A DNA stretch of 64,000 nucleotides, taken from contig CAJNDS010002149.1 in NCBI GenBank assembly GCA_905221605.1, positions 417,972 to 481,971 of the forward strand, given 5' to 3'. This DNA comes from Symbiodinium natans. Lineage: Eukaryota > Sar > Dinophyceae > Suessiales > Symbiodiniaceae. The notes under the pieces are model-generated. The model made no database searches, had not been told where the DNA came from, and worked only from the letters and a program-made list of their open reading frames with translations. Below are positions 45,301 to 55,746 of the stretch, piece after piece. Position 1 is the stretch's first letter, and every line of letters starts with the position of its first letter. The position numbers and the translations under genes were made by a program.

Positions 45301-47119
45301 CCACATCTCAACCCCACCAGCAAGTAAAGCAGTGCCGTGTGTACTTCCGGCACCTCCCGTTGCCACTGCCTCTTGGCGGTGGCCGATACCTGCTAAGATT
45401 TGTTAGGATGTTAAGACATCTCCGTGAGGCTGGACACAAACGGCGACGGCTTTCTGAGCTTGGAGGCTGGGGGGCTGGGGGGGGGGGGGGGGGGGGCTGG
45501 GTCATCTTGATACATGTGGACGTAGTGGTGCCACATGGTGCCAGCATGTTCGATATCATTTTCTGTACGTATGGTCTGAACCTGATTCGGTGATGTCCTT
45601 TCAAGCCCAGGAGATCAAGGAGGGGCTCCAGCAGCAACTGGAGATCTCGGATCTGGAGCACGTTCTCCAGGAAGCGGCTGAGCTACTGGTAGCTGCAAAG
45701 AACCGGAAGCAAAGAGGGATGTGGAGAACGTCTGATGACCTGTGAACTGTTTAGAAGTTTTCTTCTGTCGATACTTGTCGATACGTTTTGCCATGGCAAC
45801 CATACATCATGGGTCATCACACTGGGGAGCGCAACCCTGAGCAGTTGCCACAGCAGTGTCCATGTCACCGTATTCTGATATGCTGACGCGAGATCCGCTT
45901 TAAAGTGTAGGAGCGTTCGCGGCATTCGCTCGCTGAGGTGGACTCCAACGGCGACGGCCGAATTGAGTACACGGAGCCAGCACGGTTGACAGGTTTCGGG
46001 TTTCATAGGAGCTCCATCCCCATGCTCTAAAGGAGGTCATTTTGCAGTGCCCCACCTTCATGTTTCGCCGTGCAGTTCAACCCAAGGTCTGATCCATAGT
46101 CAGGTTACTGCACTTCACACACATCTAAAGGAGGAAACAAATACGCATGATTGCATGGTCCCTTCATATGGTCCCTGATCTTCAAAGGGTTCTGAAGTAT
46201 GGGCTTTTGGGTTTTATTTGGTATGAAAGGGAAAAAGGGGTTCTCGAAAGGGGCCCATACCAAGGGAGTATGTGACATATGTGACTACCCGAAGACATGC
46301 GCACTGCATGTCCTCATCCCCCAGCTAGTTAGGCCACTGTGAGATGCCGGGGAGGAGTTCCTGGCAGCAGCCATGGACCAGAGGCTCCAGCGGAACGAGA
46401 CGACGTGCTGGCGTGCATTCAAAACCTTCGACAAGGACCCCTTGGTTTCCCTTTCCCCTCCCCTTTCGACCTCCGAGTTGCTTCGACTCAGGGATCGGGG
46501 GCTCGTTGGGCTGAGCCCGGAGGACGGAGACGGGAAGATTACCTACTCGGAGCTGCAGCAGGTGCTCGAGGACGACGAGCTGCTTACGGAGGTGCCCGGA
46601 TGGTGTTTTCTTTGTGCCAGTTACAGCCGGGTACCCCGGAAAGGGCCGACATCCAGAGAACCTAACCTTTCTGATGCCGCAGGTTCCGGACTGCGAGGAT
46701 GCCCGCTTCTTCTTCGACAAAATGGACCCTTGACGAGGGATCCCTAAATCTAAGCCATCCTAGACACGTCTCCAACAAGCAGGTATGGCTTTCTAAAGGC
46801 CCATAAAAGGCCCTAAACGACCCGAGGGGGACGGGGACTGGGACCGCGAGGTGGCCCTCTTTAGAAAAGGATTGAGGGGGGCTTTGCTGTTGTTGGGGTT
46901 TAGGGGGCTCTTATCCACCACACCGTCGCTCCACACTGAGACTTGTGCTGCCCAGTAAGGGCGCGTTCGGGGGGCCCTCAGGATGTGAACGGTGACGGCG
47001 AGGTGAGCTTTGATGAGTTTATGGCCATGCTGCATCCAAAGGCTGAGAATGCCAGGAAGATGAGCAAGAACAGAAGCCTGCACGAGATTGCGGAGCAAGC
47101 GTTGCAGGAGGCTGGGTAG
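42337..47119 (+). CDS. Calcium-dependent protein kinase, 17 exons, complete
   Basis: Exons 42337-42486, 42557-42702, 42847-43083, 43188-43263, 43449-43562, 44074-44324, 44429-44548, 44704-44766, 44854-44887, 44985-45055, 45429-45465, 45611-45673, 45938-45973, 46355-46435, 46523-46591, 46683-46724, 46982-47119. They sum to 1728 bases: 575 codons plus TAG, in phase throughout. N-terminus Pro/Gln-rich (PPVQ repeats), no Gly2 for myristoylation. Kinase: [14 protein letters not shown] lysine, [56 protein letters not shown]. Then the junction ([28 protein letters not shown]) and four EF-hand regions: [23 protein letters not shown], a shortened [12 protein letters not shown] and [12 protein letters not shown]. 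Ca2+-activated Ser/Thr kinase of the plant/alveolate CDPK family. Donors: GT 3, GC 8, GA 5; all acceptors AG|G. Confidence 0.9.
44365..44392. repeat. Homopolymer C run in CDPK intron
   Basis: 28 consecutive C between the exons ending 44324 and starting 44429. Could form an i-motif or G-quadruplex on the other strand; length may be uncertain in assembly. Confidence 0.85.
45477..45496. repeat. Homopolymer G run in CDPK intron
   Basis: 20 consecutive G directly downstream of the short exon 45429-45465, close to its GC donor. It is the second long C/G homopolymer in this gene and on the opposite strand from the first. Confidence 0.85.
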
Positions 47120-48429
47120 ACACCGGGACCTGGTGCAGACTCTTCTAGACTCTCCCAAAAGAAAGGGACTCCAGATCCCCACCCCTCCCACACACGGTAC
47201 GTGACTACCCAGCCAAAGTTGTCCAATGACTTAATTATCTCTCCTATCTCCTATCTCTCTATCCGCCCTGCTCTCGATTTGTACCTTCCTGCTTCTAGCC
47301 TCGTTGGGAACAAAAGTCCCCGACAGAGGCATTTTCAACGGGTCATTTTATCCCGCACACCATGCAAGACGGCTTAGGCTCTACCTTGTGACAGCCCAAA
47401 AATAAATGACCAAGGAACATTTTGCAGTCAGCGACCCTAAACCCCGTAAGCCCTATAGGCCTCATAAGCCCATGAGCCCTCAACTGCTTTATAAAGCAGA
47501 TGCAGTAGTTGAAGTCACTTGAGAATCTTGAGAGAAGCCCGAGGAGGCCTAAGCCCCAGGTTGCAGCTGGTGAGCGTCTGTTGCATGCAGATCGGTAGCC
47601 AGACGAGGGCGCAGCGCAGAAACAATCGAGAGCACCACCTGTCTTCTTCGCCCCATCAAGCATGCCGATGTCGTTGTCAGAATGATCTTTGGCTTGCGGC
47701 ACTTCTGGAGCTGACGACCAGGGGCTTCGGATAGTTTCGGATTGTTTCGCATTGTCAGCAGTGGCTAGGCCGCTTTGACGGAATACTTGACTCTTGCTGC
47801 ATGCCTGCGGCTTCGACTTTGGCGCGTGTAAGTTCGTAAGGGAAAAAATTGTTTTAGGAATTCTTTTCAGATAGTTTTTAGGTCCATCCTAGTCTCGGTT
47901 GTTCAGCACTTTGTTAAAGTTATAGAAGGGTTCTTGCCACACTGGTACCTTTTTGTAGCCCTTTGTTGGGGGCTCTTTGCCTTTGTAGCTCCCGTAACCC
48001 TAAGAGCTGAAGTGCCAGGCCGTTTTGGCTGCTTTGTGGATTTTTCATTGCTGCAAGCATCGTCGCCTCGTCTGGCTCGGTGGTGGAGAGACCATGGGTT
48101 TGTTAGCGGTCTAGATTGTGAACGCTGCAGTCGGCTCATTAAGAACACTGCGCTCCACAATCCTCATCTGCTGCACACAAGGATTGTACCGGATCAGGGA
48201 CAAGCCCACACTCTGCGCACAGATTCCTTCTACCAAAAAATGCGATCCCCTTCTTCCAAGAGGCCATGCTTTGCCACGATCCACTCCACTGACGGAAGCA
48301 GCTATCGAGGCAGGATCTTCACATGACCTTTTAACAGCCCTCTCTTGAAGTCTTTTGCCTTCTGTGTTTGTTTCACTCAGTTTCATTGACATGTATGAGA
48401 GAGGAGAGCGATGAGAGGGCTGTTGGGCC
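47120..48429. other. Downstream of CDPK, nothing recognised
   Basis: 3' UTR and intergenic sequence. A 130-codon frame at 47934-48326 starts with a hydrophobic stretch (LFVALCWGLFAFVAPVTL) but shows no family motif. Confidence 0.35.
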
Positions 48430-49212
48430 TTGCGGAACAGAACTGGGCCATGCGGCAATGCCATCTCCCCGCAGTTTCGGCCTCCTTCAGGTTGCCAGTC
48501 ATCAGGTGCCAGTCAGCACCGGGTGCCGCAGATGGCGGAGCTGCAACAGCCGGAGGAACCGGAGGAGGCCGAGGGAGACAGCCTCCTGGGTGGTGCCACG
48601 CTGAGTGCCTATCACTGCATCCATCATCCTGATGAGGAAGTGTGGGACCAGGATACTCAATACTGTTGGGATTGCCACTGGGCCTTGAGAGTTGTGGAAT
48701 CACAGCTGACTCAGCCCGGCGTGTCGCCGGGTATCAGTAGGTCTCACCCACTTCTATGTCTGCCCCGAAACCATGCCTTCAGAAAGCGGCCCAGCGGTGC
48801 AGACCAGATCTGTAAAACTTGCGTGGACCAGGAGAAAAAGACGAGTGTTGCTCGCATGGGTGTAGAAGAGGATTTCGAAACAGAGGTTGGCCCGGTGGTG
48901 GGCTTTCTACATCTGCCTGGCGTGCGCGGGCTGCTCGTGCGGGTGGACCCAAATCCCAAAGGATTGGATCTGCAACACGAGTACTCAGCCCTTCAAGCTT
49001 CGCTGAAGGCACATGCTTTAAGCAGCATCGAGGTGGTCACCCAAGACTTGCTTCGAGCTGCCAATGCCAGAGCTTACACCGGTGTTCATCGTAAACGACC
49101 CTTCTGCAGAGCGCATAGAGGTACTTCGCCACTTCCCCTTCCATGGACTAATAGAGCAACTGAAGCGAACGTCACAGGCGCGACACGATCAGGATCACTG
49201 CCAGGCTTGTGA
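48430..49212 (+). CDS. Hypothetical ORF or exon, unrecognised
   Basis: 260-codon open frame; the first plausible ATG (MAELQQPEEPEEAEG) is at ~48532. An acidic N-terminus, a Cys/His-rich middle (AYHCIHHPDEEVW, YCWDCHW, QICKTCVDQEK) that could bind zinc, then a globular-looking part (VVGFLHLPGVRGLLVRVDPNP). A different frame at 49064-49360 continues with equally protein-like sequence (MPELTPVFIVNDPSAERIEV), so an intron or frameshift may join them. No family recognised. It may be a retroelement ORF1 relic. Confidence 0.35.
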   Translation: MRNRTGPCGNAISPQFRPPSGCQSSGASQHRVPQMAELQQPEEPEEAEGDSLLGGATLSAYHCIHHPDEEVWDQDTQYCWDCHWALRVVESQLTQPGVSPGISRSHPLLCLPRNHAFRKRPSGADQICKTCVDQEKKTSVARMGVEEDFETEVGPVVGFLHLPGVRGLLVRVDPNPKGLDLQHEYSALQASLKAHALSSIEVVTQDLLRAANARAYTGVHRKRPFCRAHRGTSPLPLPWTNRATEANVTGATRSGSLPGL

Positions 49213-49441
49213 CTTCTTGGGACGATACCGAATCCAAAGCCATAGCTCGGAGTTTCGCTCGTGGTGGACTACTGACCCTCAAGGGCTTGCCGGCCATTGC
49301 GGATGCTCCTTTGTAAACGGCAGTCTCCGGGAAGTTCCCAGGATTTTTTTCGGAGTTTGATGTCCGGAGAGTCGTTTGTTGTTGCTTCTGCTTGTTTGTT
49401 TTCACTTGCTTGGGCCTTGAGGTGTGCAGGCTGGACCACAC

Positions 49442-50206
49442 TGCCGGCCTCCGATGGAGAGTCACGTGGCTGGGGGACTCACCGCTCGCAGATTGGTGAG
49501 AGGGCAAAGCGTGCGACGTCTACGAGATGCGCAGCAAAGCGTCCCCCATGCAAATCTTACAGCCGGTCCAGGAACGCTCTATGCGGCAGATCTGCTTGAT
49601 GCAGTCGATCTGACCTCATTCAGAAAGACGGAAGGGTCAGAATGTCTTGGTTGGTCCTGTGTGCACCAAGGGCGAGGCCTGCCGACAATACGGCTGATCT
49701 CGGCCCCTCACTGGCTCAAATGTGCTGTGTCTGCTCTTCGTTTATGTGACTCTTGGAGATTCTCCCGTCTGGTCCATTCGTGGGTTTTCCAGCTTCTCGA
49801 TCAAAATTTCACCGATGCCATGCCGGTGCAAGTCGTGGAGGATGTCACCAGAAGAATGAAGCTCAGCCCTGCGGCCCCAAGCATATTACGATGCCCTTTA
49901 CCATCTCTTGTACTTAGCCCTTGTGCCTGGAACAGCCTGAAACATGTAACATCTCCTCCGCGTGGCTGCTCCAGGCCTGTTGATTCTATCGACGACCCTG
50001 CCAGACTCTTCTCGTGCTATGGGAGAGGCTTGCTCCGCATGGGCTCCATCCCGGCCATGCCCCCGGGTGCCACGTACAAGCTGGATGATTTCTGGCCAGA
50101 GGTCGATGTCCAGCACCGCAGCCTGCCGTCTCCTCATTTGGTCTGCGCTGCATTATGCTGTGTCGTTTTGCAGCTCCGTTGGCCGGTTGTCTTTTGGCTG
50201 GCGTAG
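49442..50206 (+). CDS. Hypothetical ORF, unrecognised
   Basis: Up to 260 open codons with an internal ATG (MESHVAGGLTARRLVRG). Protein-like composition up to ~residue 150 (GTLYAADLLDAVDLTSF, FSRLVHSWVFQLLDQNFTDAMP), then less convincing. No motif. Could be an exon of the same gene as the frame to its left, or a decayed repeat. Confidence 0.25.
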   Translation, partial: CRPPMESHVAGGLTARRLVRGQSVRRLRDAQQSVPHANLTAGPGTLYAADLLDAVDLTSFRKTEGSECLGWSCVHQGRGLPTIRLISAPHWLKCAVSALRLCDSWRFSRLVHSWVFQLLDQNFTDAMPVQVVEDVTRRMKLSPAAPSILRCPLPSLVLSPCAWNSLKHVTSPPRGCSRPVDSIDDPARLFSCYGRGLLRMGSIPAMPPGATYKLDDFWPEVDVQHRSLPSPHLVCAALCCVVLQLRWPVVFWLA

Positions 50207-50989
50207 GTTGTTTTTGCTCTCCCAATTCGACACACATAGGTTTTATTGCTCCCTTCAGGGAGTTGTCCTGTTTTCGCGCCCTGTTGCCGTGTAAGTGTCT
50301 GCCAGGCCAAGACGTCGGGGGCAGGGCAAGGTCGGTGGGGGCACTCTGAGTTGTTTTCTTTATGTGCGTCGACTCCAACTCTGAGACTTCAGTCTCAACT
50401 GGTCTGTCTCCACGTGTCACACTTGAACTCGCCCTGGCTTTGACCTTGGCGAGTTTCGGATGGATGCTATCCCAAGTTACTAGTGTCTTCCTGGGTCCTG
50501 GTGATCAGAAGCTGCCAGGCTGCGACACGTCCAGCTGTTCGGCAAACCCACATCGGCTCTGTGGCCAGAAGAGGCGGCCACAATGGATGACTGCGCCAGG
50601 GGCAGCCCGGATGAGGAAATCGACTTTGAGATGACGAGGAAGGGGAGACAGATTCCAGAACAACTGCCGTGTCCGGTGGGCCAGATGGGCCCTCCGCGCC
50701 GGCAACACCTGCAACGCCCGCCACGCAGGCCGTCTCCGCTGTCGTTTCTGCGAGCGCCGAGGGCGCCTCCCAATGGAGTCCACGGACCCCATCACGCCGC
50801 CAGATCAGCGCAGGTGTGGCCAGGCGCTGGGCCCCTTCAGCGGGGCCCGTGACCATGGCGAGGACGGAGCTCAACTTCATATCAGATGGTGTGCGTGTGA
50901 CCCTGTGTGCTCTTGGGGTCTGTAATGCTGTGTAGAGGAGCGGGAACTGGGAGTGTTGCAGGATAGTTGCCTCTGTAATGGTTCGCATC

Positions 50990-52270
50990 TGGGCCACATC
51001 CATGGCCAGCCACAAGGTCCAACACGACAATGCCAAAGCTGTAAACATCGCTCTCCAGCGTGGACTCCCCGTTACCACGAAGGCACTCAGGGTCGAGGTA
51101 GCCTTTGGTACCGACCACTCGTGAACTCAGCGTGTGCGAATGTCGCAGCTCTCTCTTGCACTCCTTTCGCAAGCCCGAAGTCTGAGAGCCAGCTGGCCAA
51201 CAGCATCAAAATCCACCAGAACCTGTGTCTGGGTCTGAGTCTGTTGAATAAAAATGGAGAAGTATACATGTGTGTGTGTGCGTGTTTTTGGGGCAGTGGG
51301 GGTTGAAGTAGTTCGGAGGTTTCGGAGGCTCAGTGAGCTTGATGTCCGACACGTATGGAACCCTGCGCTGGCACGGCATCTTGTGGCCAGGGCGCATTCG
51401 CAGATTTTATGTCTCGGTGAACGATGCCCCGGCTGTGAATGTAGGCGATGGCACTCGCCAGCTGCGAAGAGGCATCGAGGCGCGCACTCCGGCGCACTCC
51501 AGTCCATAGATTCTACCGGTAGCCGGTAGCATTTGCAGAAGGCTCCCATGCGACACAAACCTTGGGCCCTCCTCCCCCCCGGTCTCCGCGCTTAAACTTT
51601 TTTTCACGGATGACCTTGAAAAGCCATGAAAGCAAAAGCTTCTCGTCACTCCGCGCCAAGAGGCTCCTGTAGGATGACAAATCTGCCGGAAGCTGTCGCT
51701 CCGGAGCCGAGAAACTTCACGATATTGGAATGCTCCAGTCTGCCGAGCGCTGCGACTTCCTGATGAAAAAGTTGGCTTTCATCATGCATCGCATTCACCA
51801 GCATTCTGCTCTCCTGCTCATGGCCATCAGAGGGAAAACCTGAAATCCTTGTGCCCCTAGTATTGAGCTTCTATGGCCCCAGGTAATAAACCTCCAGGAA
51901 GATCTTAACATGATTGAGGCTAATTGCTCTTTCTTTTGAGGGGAGGAAAGAGCAACAGATGGACTCAGCTGGCAACCCTCACGCCGACTCTGCTCAGCTC
52001 TCCTGCTGGCGCAATACCTTTGCGGCAACCCTGCCGCTCGACATGGGAATGTCGTAAACATCGCATGCCAGTAACTGGCATCGAAAAACACGGAGATAAG
52101 TTCCGCCTGTTCTACTAAAGGCAAGCCACTGAGATCCCGCTGCTCGACATAAGTGGGTGGAAACCAACCCTCTCGTCCCTTGGCAGTTCCCTTTCGCCAG
52201 TCGTTCTCCCGCTCATCTGCTGCATTCCAGATCACCCAATCACCGCAATCGAGATCCAAGTACTTGGCGT
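50990..52270 (-). pseudogene. SH3 + TKL-type protein kinase exons, probably broken
   Basis: Reading the minus strand: an SH3-like piece at ~52270-52135 (DLDCGDWVIW, GREGWFPPTYVEQ); a kinase N-lobe piece at ~51830-51660 (LFHQEVAALGRLEHSNIVKFLG, the alpha-C to strand-4 region); a catalytic-loop exon at ~51520-51390 (AYIHSRGIVHRDIKSAN); LSDFGLAK at ~51205-51160; and VVGTKGYLDPECL…SDVYSFGIVVLDLVAG at ~51120-51000. The order is that of receptor-like/TKL kinases. Between DFGLAK and GTKGYLDPE the frame changes without a clear intron (near 51130-51140), and the C-terminal lobe is missing downstream. Glycine loop and Lys exon not found. Likely pseudogene, or a gene needing a better exon model. Confidence 0.6.
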
Positions 52271-52346
52271 GTCATGAATTTCTTCATTTTCACAGAATCA
52301 TGCAAAACTAAATGTCAAACGCAACAGCGTGTCCTTTCGTGCTTCC

Positions 52347-52507
52347 TGGAATCTTTGCTGCCTGATACCCGCCATGCGGTACTGGAACTTGCCAAGAGTT
52401 GCGTAGAAGAGTTCCGGGAGGATCGGCCCGTGATGCCAGCGGTACTAGCAAGCTTGCTCAGTCTCAGACACGCAGCCGCTTCTGCCGCTGCAGCCGCTAC
52501 AAACTGA
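52347..52507 (+). pseudogene. Kinase C-terminal tail, opposite strand
   Basis: LLPDTRHAVLELAKSCVEEF and REDRPVMPAVLASLL match the last helices of TKL/receptor-like kinases (LAxxC…DRPxMxxV), followed by an Ala-rich end and TGA at 52505-52507. It lies on the plus strand just beyond the 5' end of the minus-strand kinase exons, which lack exactly this part. A local inversion that flipped one end of a kinase gene, or a tail from a second gene, would explain it. Confidence 0.55.
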
Positions 52508-53324
52508 TCTTTACATATCTCGATCGTAGAGTCCAGCTCCCGCCCCACTCAGTGGATTTTCGACACCAGGTCTCGAAGATGAGCGCTGTCGCTTGAGTAT
52601 GCACGGAGTTTGACCCCTCCGCCGCACTGATTTTAAATAGCAGTGGCGTGTAGAGCTCCGCCGATGCATGCTGCGAGGAACAACGGCAACTACCGGCATT
52701 GAGCGCACCTGAAATGTTAGTATAACTTAGGATGGCAGGAGGCCCTTCAAAAAGTCAATTTATGGCTGTGTGCAGTATGTCATGCTGCTAGGGTAAGCCA
52801 GTTGGTAAGCCAGTTAGGCCATGTGAAGCCTCAAGGCTTGAAGAATCTGGTGCGCGCTCTATAGAAGACATTAGAAGACATGAAAAGTTTCTCCATATTT
52901 CGAGGGACCTCGGAAGAACCACGTGCTAGTGTGCAAACGGACATCGAGGCATCCACAGGGAATTTGCTTGAGTGGAGGTTGAGATCGAACGATGCCGCTT
53001 TCCAGGGGGTTGATGATCCTCTTCCGCTCCGGTTCATGGAGGGCTTCTTGGCTTGGGGTGTGTTGTCGGCCGAGTGAAACTCCAGAGATCATCGAGAGTG
53101 CTGTTGACTGTCAGAGGCCGATTTTTGCTTTTTCTACGGTCGGCACTGAGTTCTCTGCAGACTTCGATGCTTTGTGCGGCGCTTTTCCTTTAGCTGCCGC
53201 AGGTCGGGCGCCACTTCCAAGGTGCACGCACGCGCTTCCAAGGTGCACGCGCCGTCTGTGTCCAAGGTGCACGTGCAACGTTGGGGACCTGCGCAGGGCC
53301 GAGTGTTCTTGTACCCTGAAAACA
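52508..53324. other. Stretch before the telomeric array, nothing recognised
   Basis: No gene. A small repeat, CTTCCAAGGTGCACGC with variants, occurs three to four times at 53214-53276, directly before the CCCTAAA array. Confidence 0.45.
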
Positions 53325-53371
53325 CCCTAAACCCTAAACCCTAAACCCTAAACCCTAAACCCTAAACCCTA
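53325..53371. repeat. CCCTAAA array, left of Copia insertion
   Basis: Nearly seven perfect copies of CCCTAAA ending ...CCCTA where the LTR begins. Removing the Copia element and one CCCTA joins it in perfect phase to the array at 63751, so both were one array before insertion. Confidence 0.95.
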
Positions 53372-53744
53372 CGCGAGTTCGCGGGGTGCGCAGACACAGC
53401 TTTTAAGCACAGCACAGCAACACAAGAAGAACAAATGATGCCTGCTGGTCTGTCTGACTGTCTCTTCTGTATCGCCAATCTGTACAAAGCGATTCTCAAA
53501 AACCTACTACTCGATGCGTATCTGTATCATCTGCAGTGAGCCATGCTGAGCTTGGCCATGCAAATCACATTCGAGCAGCAATGGTATCGGCATCGTCTGT
53601 TTGAGAGGGCAAAGTTGGGCGATCCAAGCTCGAAAGAGCTTAAGGTTCCCCCCCAAACACCCCCAACTTTCATGCCTGACACGGCCTGCCGGCCGTGCCA
53701 GGGGGCTGAAGGCTCTGTAGGCGCCGCACCTGGGAAATCACGCT
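53372..53744 (-). repeat. 3' LTR of the Copia element
   Basis: 373 bases, same as 63378-63750. In element sense it runs from AGCGTGATTTCCC to CGCGAACTCGCG and so lacks the usual TG...CA ends; the boundaries are fixed by the target duplication and by comparison of the two copies. Contains a GC-rich palindromic GGCCTGCCGGCCGTGCC stretch. Confidence 0.95.
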
Positions 53745-53752
53745 CTCCCCCT
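53745..53752 (-). other. Polypurine tract
   Basis: On the minus strand AGGGGGAG lies directly inside the 3' LTR, the expected plus-strand primer position for an LTR retroelement. Confidence 0.75.
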
Positions 53753-53769
53753 GGCTGGAGTCCAGCCAA

Positions 53770-55746
53770 TCAGCGGTAGAACAGCTCAGTCCTTCCCTGA
53801 AACTGCATCCTCAGGAACGTTCTGCCATCTCTGCCCTCGGTCCAATCATCATCAATGATCTCTTGGGTGCCATCACGATAGACTGCCAAAGTACGTCTGG
53901 CCCCGCTCAGCCGTCCCAACTCAATCGGAGTTCGGGTGCCACGAGGTGAGAACATTCTGATTCTAGGCTGGCAATGCCAACGAATCAGAACTCCAGGACG
54001 ATTGCCTGGGGTGCTCCATTCATCTCGCCTGTAGTACTCGTTGGGAGGCAGCTGGTGGATGGCTGATTCGAGCCCCCCCCACGCAGACTGGTGCTGCTGG
54101 AGGAACTCCACTGTGGGCTGATTAGGAGCTGGTGGCCAATCATCTCTCAACCAAAAAGGATACTGATCAAGGTCTACCAGCCGCGCAGCCCCTACCCGGA
54201 ATAAGGCTTCTGCCTCACGGTGGATAGCATGTGCAACCTCAATTGGAATGCCTTGAGGGCCGTTTTCGTTGTGAACCCCACCCATAGGCCAAGGCGGAAC
54301 GCCGACGGCATGATTCTGCACCTGCGGCTCCCCGTCAGGTTCTTCGACATACACCCTCTGTCCTTGTCTTCGTCTCAAACCCTGCTCTCTCTCTCCCTCC
54401 TCTCTCTCAACCCGCCGTGCAAGCACAGCCACATCATCGACATACTGGAACTGAGCAATCACTTCCCCGAGTTGCTGCGTCTCATCACCTTCGTCAGCGG
54501 CCCATATCCCTCTACGAGCATCATGATCATCCTGGTCCCCAGGGTCCCTGACAACGACACCCTCTCGCTCACTGCGCTCAACATGTTCGTCCTCGGCATC
54601 CGGCTCACTCCTCTCTGACGGGCTCTGCTCTCCATCAGGCTCAACAGTGACTCTGCTCTCTGCCCCTCGTCTCTCAAGAACACGCCCAAACAAACGCCCA
54701 CATCCCTTTACGGCTTCCCACATACAGATAGTCGTGCACACAACTAGGAAAAGCAACACACACAACTCCCAAGTCCCAGCGTGCCCGGAGATAGGCTCAG
54801 GTTCCTGAGCGTCTGCTGCAGCAATAGCTGCCGCCAAGACTGCCGCCCGAATCTGATTAGCAGACACTTCCATCAGAGCCTTGACCTTAGGTGCTTCAAC
54901 CTCCTGGCGAGGCCCCTCTAAGAGACCCATTCCTGTCCGAAGCAATGACAGTCTAGGGAGGGGTAAGGATTTAGTTCCAGCATCTGAAACATTCTTTGCG
55001 CCCTCTATATGCACCACAGTCAGCGCTCCAGCCCTCACCTGCTCGCGAAGGACATGTGCCCGAATGCGGAGGTGCCTGGACCTCCAGTTGTTGGAGTCCC
55101 CATTTACGATTGCGATGCTCGCCATGTTGTCGTTAACCACTGTTAGCTGTGGCTCAGTGCCCAAGAACTCCCAAAGGATGTAAGTTTGGGCCCGGCCAAA
55201 GCAGAACCCCGACATCGTGCTTAGCAACTCCGCCTCAGCAGTGCTAGCTGCCGTAAACGGCTGCCTGGCAGTGATCCACCCAGTAAGGCTACCTTCTGTA
55301 TACACATACACCGCTTCCTGGGATCGTTCGCGCCCGGGCGCGAATGAGCTATCAGTCATGGCTTCAATCACCCCTTTTGAATCTACTGTTGTAGTCGCCC
55401 CCGGCTCACCCTGCCTGGCGTGCTCTGCCTTGTAGCGGAGACAAAGGCTTTGGGTCGTGACAAGATATCCCACTAGATGCAATGCATACACTTTCACCCT
55501 TGCAGGATTTTTCGTGATGAGCTGGGCCAATCTAGACACTGTAAAGATGGCATCTGGTCGCGTGCGGTACGCCGCCCAAAGTGCTTCCCCTAGCGCCGCC
55601 TGACATGCTACAACGTCTTCAGCAGCATGCTCTGACGCCTCTTCAACTTCTATTCCACCGGGGCTAGCTGGGGTAAACACACGCGGGGCAAGTAGATATC
55701 TCGAATATAGTCTGATTGACTCAACAGCAGATCGTGCCCGCTCCAT
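53770..55746 (-). CDS. Copia RNase H with long C-terminal extension (-1 frame)
   Basis: 658 codons from an ATG, overlapping the end of the main polyprotein by ~97 bases in the -1 frame. Residues 1-110 continue the RT connection (AYRTRPDAIFTVSRLAQL); RNase H ~115-290 has D132 (MTDSSFAPG), E171 (TAEAELLS), D206 (VVNDNMAS) and D255 (KNVSDAGTKSL). After it come ~370 extra residues: a hydrophobic segment ~327-345 (ELCVLLFLVVCTTICMW), a highly charged region, and a globular-looking end (~500-658, DQYPFWLRDDWPPAP, VLIRWHCQPRIRMFSPRG). The extension has no family I recognise. It is probably made as a fusion by -1 frameshifting near 55653-55746; no standard slippery heptamer is obvious, so a single-base indel is the alternative. 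Confidence 0.8.
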   Translation of the reverse strand: MERARSAVESIRLYSRYLLAPRVFTPASPGGIEVEEASEHAAEDVVACQAALGEALWAAYRTRPDAIFTVSRLAQLITKNPARVKVYALHLVGYLVTTQSLCLRYKAEHARQGEPGATTTVDSKGVIEAMTDSSFAPGRERSQEAVYVYTEGSLTGWITARQPFTAASTAEAELLSTMSGFCFGRAQTYILWEFLGTEPQLTVVNDNMASIAIVNGDSNNWRSRHLRIRAHVLREQVRAGALTVVHIEGAKNVSDAGTKSLPLPRLSLLRTGMGLLEGPRQEVEAPKVKALMEVSANQIRAAVLAAAIAAADAQEPEPISGHAGTWELCVLLFLVVCTTICMWEAVKGCGRLFGRVLERRGAESRVTVEPDGEQSPSERSEPDAEDEHVERSEREGVVVRDPGDQDDHDARRGIWAADEGDETQQLGEVIAQFQYVDDVAVLARRVEREEGEREQGLRRRQGQRVYVEEPDGEPQVQNHAVGVPPWPMGGVHNENGPQGIPIEVAHAIHREAEALFRVGAARLVDLDQYPFWLRDDWPPAPNQPTVEFLQQHQSAWGGLESAIHQLPPNEYYRRDEWSTPGNRPGVLIRWHCQPRIRMFSPRGTRTPIELGRLSGARRTLAVYRDGTQEIIDDDWTEGRDGRTFLRMQFQGRTELFYR

